7,228 bases of DNA from NCBI GenBank assembly GCA_050694015.1, contig JBOGWY010000139.1, positions 1 to 7,228 of the forward strand, written 5' to 3'. Shown one piece after another: positions 5,608 to 7,228 of the stretch. Within the stretch, counting starts at the first letter, position 1. Each line of letters starts with the position of its first letter. The translations under genes were made by a program, and so were the position numbers. The notes beneath the pieces were generated by a model, which saw only the letters and a program-made list of their open reading frames with translations, did not search any database and was not told where the DNA came from. The DNA comes from JBOGWY01 sp050694015. Its GTDB lineage: Bacteria; Actinomycetota; CADDZG01; WHSQ01.

Positions 5608-6968
5608 CGCGACTCCTCCAGCTCTCGCAGTGGATCTTCGAGCCCGCGCACGAAGGTCGGGTACGGATAGATCAGGTCGCGCAGCGACGGGATCGGGATC
5701 TCCTCTTTCACCGCCAGCACGAGGATGCCGAGGATCTCACCGGCCGACGGCGACATGACCGAGCCGCCCACGAGCACGTTGCGCTGCGCGTCGGCCACGA
5801 GCTTGATCACACCCTCCTCGGCCCCCGGACCGTGTATCCACCCGCGCGACGAGTTCTTCACCGGCGATGCCGCCGCCCGTACTTCGATGCCCTTGTCCTG
5901 TGCGGCCTTCTCGCTGAGTCCGACGCTCGCGACCTCCGGGTCGGTGAACGTCACGTGCGGGATCGCGTCGAGGTTCGCCGGCGGGTGCGGACGACCCAGG
6001 ATGTCGGCGGCCGCGACACGCCCCTCGTACACCGCGACGTGCGTGAACCCACCGCCGGTCACATCGCCGATCGCCCATAGGCCGTCGCTCGCGCGCATGT
6101 TCTCATCGACCGAGATGTTGCGCGCGCTCTCGTCCAAGCCGGCCGCGCCCACGTCGAGATCGTCGAGGCCCGCCCGCCTGCCGGTCGCGACGAGCAGTCG
6201 CTCGGCATCGATGTGCGACCCGTCGTCGAGCTCGACGCGCACTCCCCCGTCGTGGCTCGCGACCGATCGCGCCGACCGCTGCGTCAGGACCGTTATCCCC
6301 TCCGACGCGAGCACCCGGCCGAGCGCCTCGCCGTTCTCGGGCTCCTCCGGGGGAAGGACGTGGTCGGCACGCTCGATGATCGTGACCGTCGAGCCGAAGC
6401 GCGCGAACACCTGGGCGAACTCGAGGCCGATCGCGCCGCCGCCCAGCACCACCAGCGACGACGGAGGTTCCTCGGCCGCCACCGCCTCCTGGTTGGTCCA
6501 GTAATCGATCGTGTCGAGTCCGTCTATCGGCGGTATCGCGGGCGTGCTACCCGTCGCGATCACGATGCCCTTCCGGGACGAATAGCGCGTGCCGTCGATC
6601 TCCACGTCGCGTGGCCCGACGAAGCGCGCGGGTGCCTTCAGAACCGTGGCGCCCTTCTTCTCGTAGCGCTCGATCGCGACGTCGTCGTCCCAGTTACCGG
6701 TTACCTCGCGCACCCGGATCGCCACGGGTTTCCAGTCGGTCTGCACCGAGAAGTCCCCCGCGAGCTGATTCCCACGCTTCGCTTCGCCGATCGCGTTCGC
6801 GGCACGGACCATCGTCTTGGTCGGGATGCACCCCCAGTAGGCGCACTCGCCACCGATCAGGTAGCGCTCGACGGCTAGAACGTCGAGTCCGGCGTCGGCA
6901 GCGCGGCCGGTGACCTCCTCACCGCCGACCCCCATCCCGATGACGATCAGGTCGTGGGTCGAGGTCAG
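5604..6968 (-). CDS. FAD-dependent pyridine nucleotide-disulfide oxidoreductase (lipoamide dehydrogenase/mercuric reductase superfamily)
   Basis: A two-dinucleotide-fold flavoprotein that moves electrons between NAD(P)H, FAD and a redox-active disulfide. Numbering from CTG 6968 (454 residues): DLIVIGMGVGGE (6-17) is the FAD GxGxxG strand-turn. GGECAYWGCIPTK has the redox pair C42/C47. The NAD(P) fold carries VLGGGAIGLEF and ends in an acidic residue in IIERADHV, favouring NADH. WAIGDVTGG is the second FAD motif. The C-terminal dimer domain ends LIYPYPTFVRG, where the catalytic His of the HxHPT motif in lipoamide dehydrogenase is Tyr (Y436). That argues against a true lipoamide dehydrogenase; the substrate is unknown. 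The first ATG (6935) would delete half of the FAD motif. The only sensible upstream start is CTG 6968 with GAAAGG seven bases before it; an in-frame TAG lies at 7013-7011. First gene of an operon with the epimerase. Confidence 0.85.
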   Translation of the reverse strand: MTSTHDLIVIGMGVGGEEVTGRAADAGLDVLAVERYLIGGECAYWGCIPTKTMVRAANAIGEAKRGNQLAGDFSVQTDWKPVAIRVREVTGNWDDDVAIERYEKKGATVLKAPARFVGPRDVEIDGTRYSSRKGIVIATGSTPAIPPIDGLDTIDYWTNQEAVAAEEPPSSLVVLGGGAIGLEFAQVFARFGSTVTIIERADHVLPPEEPENGEALGRVLASEGITVLTQRSARSVASHDGGVRVELDDGSHIDAERLLVATGRRAGLDDLDVGAAGLDESARNISVDENMRASDGLWAIGDVTGGGFTHVAVYEGRVAAADILGRPHPPANLDAIPHVTFTDPEVASVGLSEKAAQDKGIEVRAAASPVKNSSRGWIHGPGAEEGVIKLVADAQRNVLVGGSVMSPSAGEILGILVLAVKEEIPIPSLRDLIYPYPTFVRGLEDPLRELEESR

Positions 6969-6975
6969 GACGCGG

Positions 6976-6981
6976 CCTTTC
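6976..6981 (-). promoter_or_regulatory. Ribosome-binding site for the proposed CTG start of the oxidoreductase
   Basis: GAAAGG on the minus strand lies seven bases before CTG 6968. There is no ATG, GTG or TTG in this frame between the upstream TAG (7013-7011) and the ATG at 6935. This site is the reason for proposing the rare start. Confidence 0.45.
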
Positions 6982-7010
6982 GGTAGATAGCGGCGAGATG
7001 TGCAAAGACC

Positions 7011-7038
7011 CTAGCGCGACGGCTCGAGCTCGCGCTAG
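7011..7038. promoter_or_regulatory. Inverted repeat in divergent intergenic region, candidate operator
   Basis: CTAGCGCGA (7011-7019) and TCGCGCTAG (7030-7038) are perfect 9-bp arms around a 10-base centre that includes a self-palindrome, GCTCGAGC (7022-7029). It lies between the divergent oxidoreductase and metallo-beta-lactamase-fold genes, where a shared operator would be expected. It could also act as a hairpin in RNA. Confidence 0.45.
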
Positions 7039-7051
7039 CGTGTGCGGGCCG

Positions 7052-7065
7052 CGAGCGTACGCTCG
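7052..7065. promoter_or_regulatory. 14-bp perfect palindrome, candidate operator
   Basis: CGAGCGTACGCTCG is its own reverse complement. It lies about 30 bp before the TTG start of the metallo-beta-lactamase-fold gene, in the region where a promoter would sit. A dimeric repressor site is plausible but no regulator is encoded in the window. Confidence 0.45.
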
Positions 7066-7095
7066 TCAAGTAAAGAAACCGACGCGGGGGTCACG

Positions 7096-7228
7096 TTGCT
7101 CACCGAGGTTGCGCAGGGCGTCTTCAGGATCGAGTCGATCTTCGGAGGGCGCTTGCTCTACTTGTACGCGTTCGTGGGCGACGACGCGACCATCCTGATC
7201 GATTCCGGCGCGGCCGTGACCCCAGATG
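7096..7228 (+). CDS. Metallo-beta-lactamase-fold protein, N-terminus only (3' end off window)
   Basis: The 44 visible codons read TEVAQGVFRIES, then GRLLYLYAFVGDDATILIDS and GAAVTPD. This is the standard opening of metallo-beta-lactamase-fold hydrolases: two beta-strands leading to the LID(S/T)G turn that precedes the HxHxDH metal motif, which lies beyond the right edge. The enzyme type (glyoxalase II, lactonase, other hydrolase) cannot be decided. TTG 7096 is chosen because GGGGG (7086-7090) lies five bases upstream. An in-frame GTG at 7042 would add 18 residues unlike the family and has no ribosome-binding site. Transcribed divergently from the oxidoreductase operon. Confidence 0.72.
   Translation, partial: MLTEVAQGVFRIESIFGGRLLYLYAFVGDDATILIDSGAAVTPD

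Noticed and set aside
4474..5670. 398-codon plus-strand frame across the spacer and epimerase
   Set aside because: It is antisense to the aldose epimerase, whose catalytic motifs are intact, and its own product shows only biased Arg/Pro/Gly composition.
5725..6878. Plus-strand frames opposite the oxidoreductase
   Set aside because: Antisense to FAD, NAD and disulfide motifs; composition typical of shadow frames.
1..7228. tRNA, rRNA or CRISPR array
   Set aside because: No cloverleaf, rRNA-like stretch or regularly spaced repeats were seen on reading the window.

Overview
The window is GC-rich DNA, packed with genes that start at ATG, GTG, TTG and probably CTG. It is most likely from a soil- or water-type actinobacterium (Actinomycetota). 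The GH15 hydrolase with a trehalase-type N-terminal domain, the single-domain class III cyclase and the disulfide-oxidoreductase subtype all fit that group, but nothing here fixes a genus. This is an inference from protein flavour, not a measured placement.

Layout: (1) Positions 1-2210, minus strand, form a cyclic-AMP cassette. A soluble class III adenylate cyclase is followed after about 130 bp by a small two-helix membrane protein, then by a six-helix histidine-rich membrane protein fused to a C-terminal cyclic-nucleotide-binding (CNB) domain; this last gene runs off the left edge. The last two genes overlap by ATGA. (2) Positions 2211-2364 are a divergent regulatory region. (3) Positions 2365-4308, plus strand, encode a GH15 trehalase/glucoamylase-type hydrolase. 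(4) Positions 4309-4740 are a convergent spacer without an intact conventional gene. It holds a pair of 33-bp imperfect inverted repeats, 348 bp end to end, that flank a small membrane-protein reading frame broken by a -1 frameshift. (5) Positions 4741-6968, minus strand, are a two-gene operon: an FAD/NAD(P)H disulfide oxidoreductase followed, with an ATGA overlap, by an aldose 1-epimerase. (6) Positions 6969-7095 are a second divergent intergenic region with two strong palindromes. (7) From 7096, plus strand, is the N-terminus of a metallo-beta-lactamase-fold protein cut by the right edge.

How the genes may work together: the cyclase can supply cAMP to the CNB domain of the nearby membrane protein, so the left third reads as a local make-and-sense cAMP circuit acting on an undescribed membrane module. 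That module carries HxxxH and HExxH motifs that could bind metal. GH15 enzymes invert the anomeric centre and release beta-glucose, and an aldose 1-epimerase equilibrates glucose anomers, so the two convergent sugar genes may be functionally linked. The most novel parts are the membrane-CNB fusion with its small partner and the inverted-repeat element in the convergent spacer.
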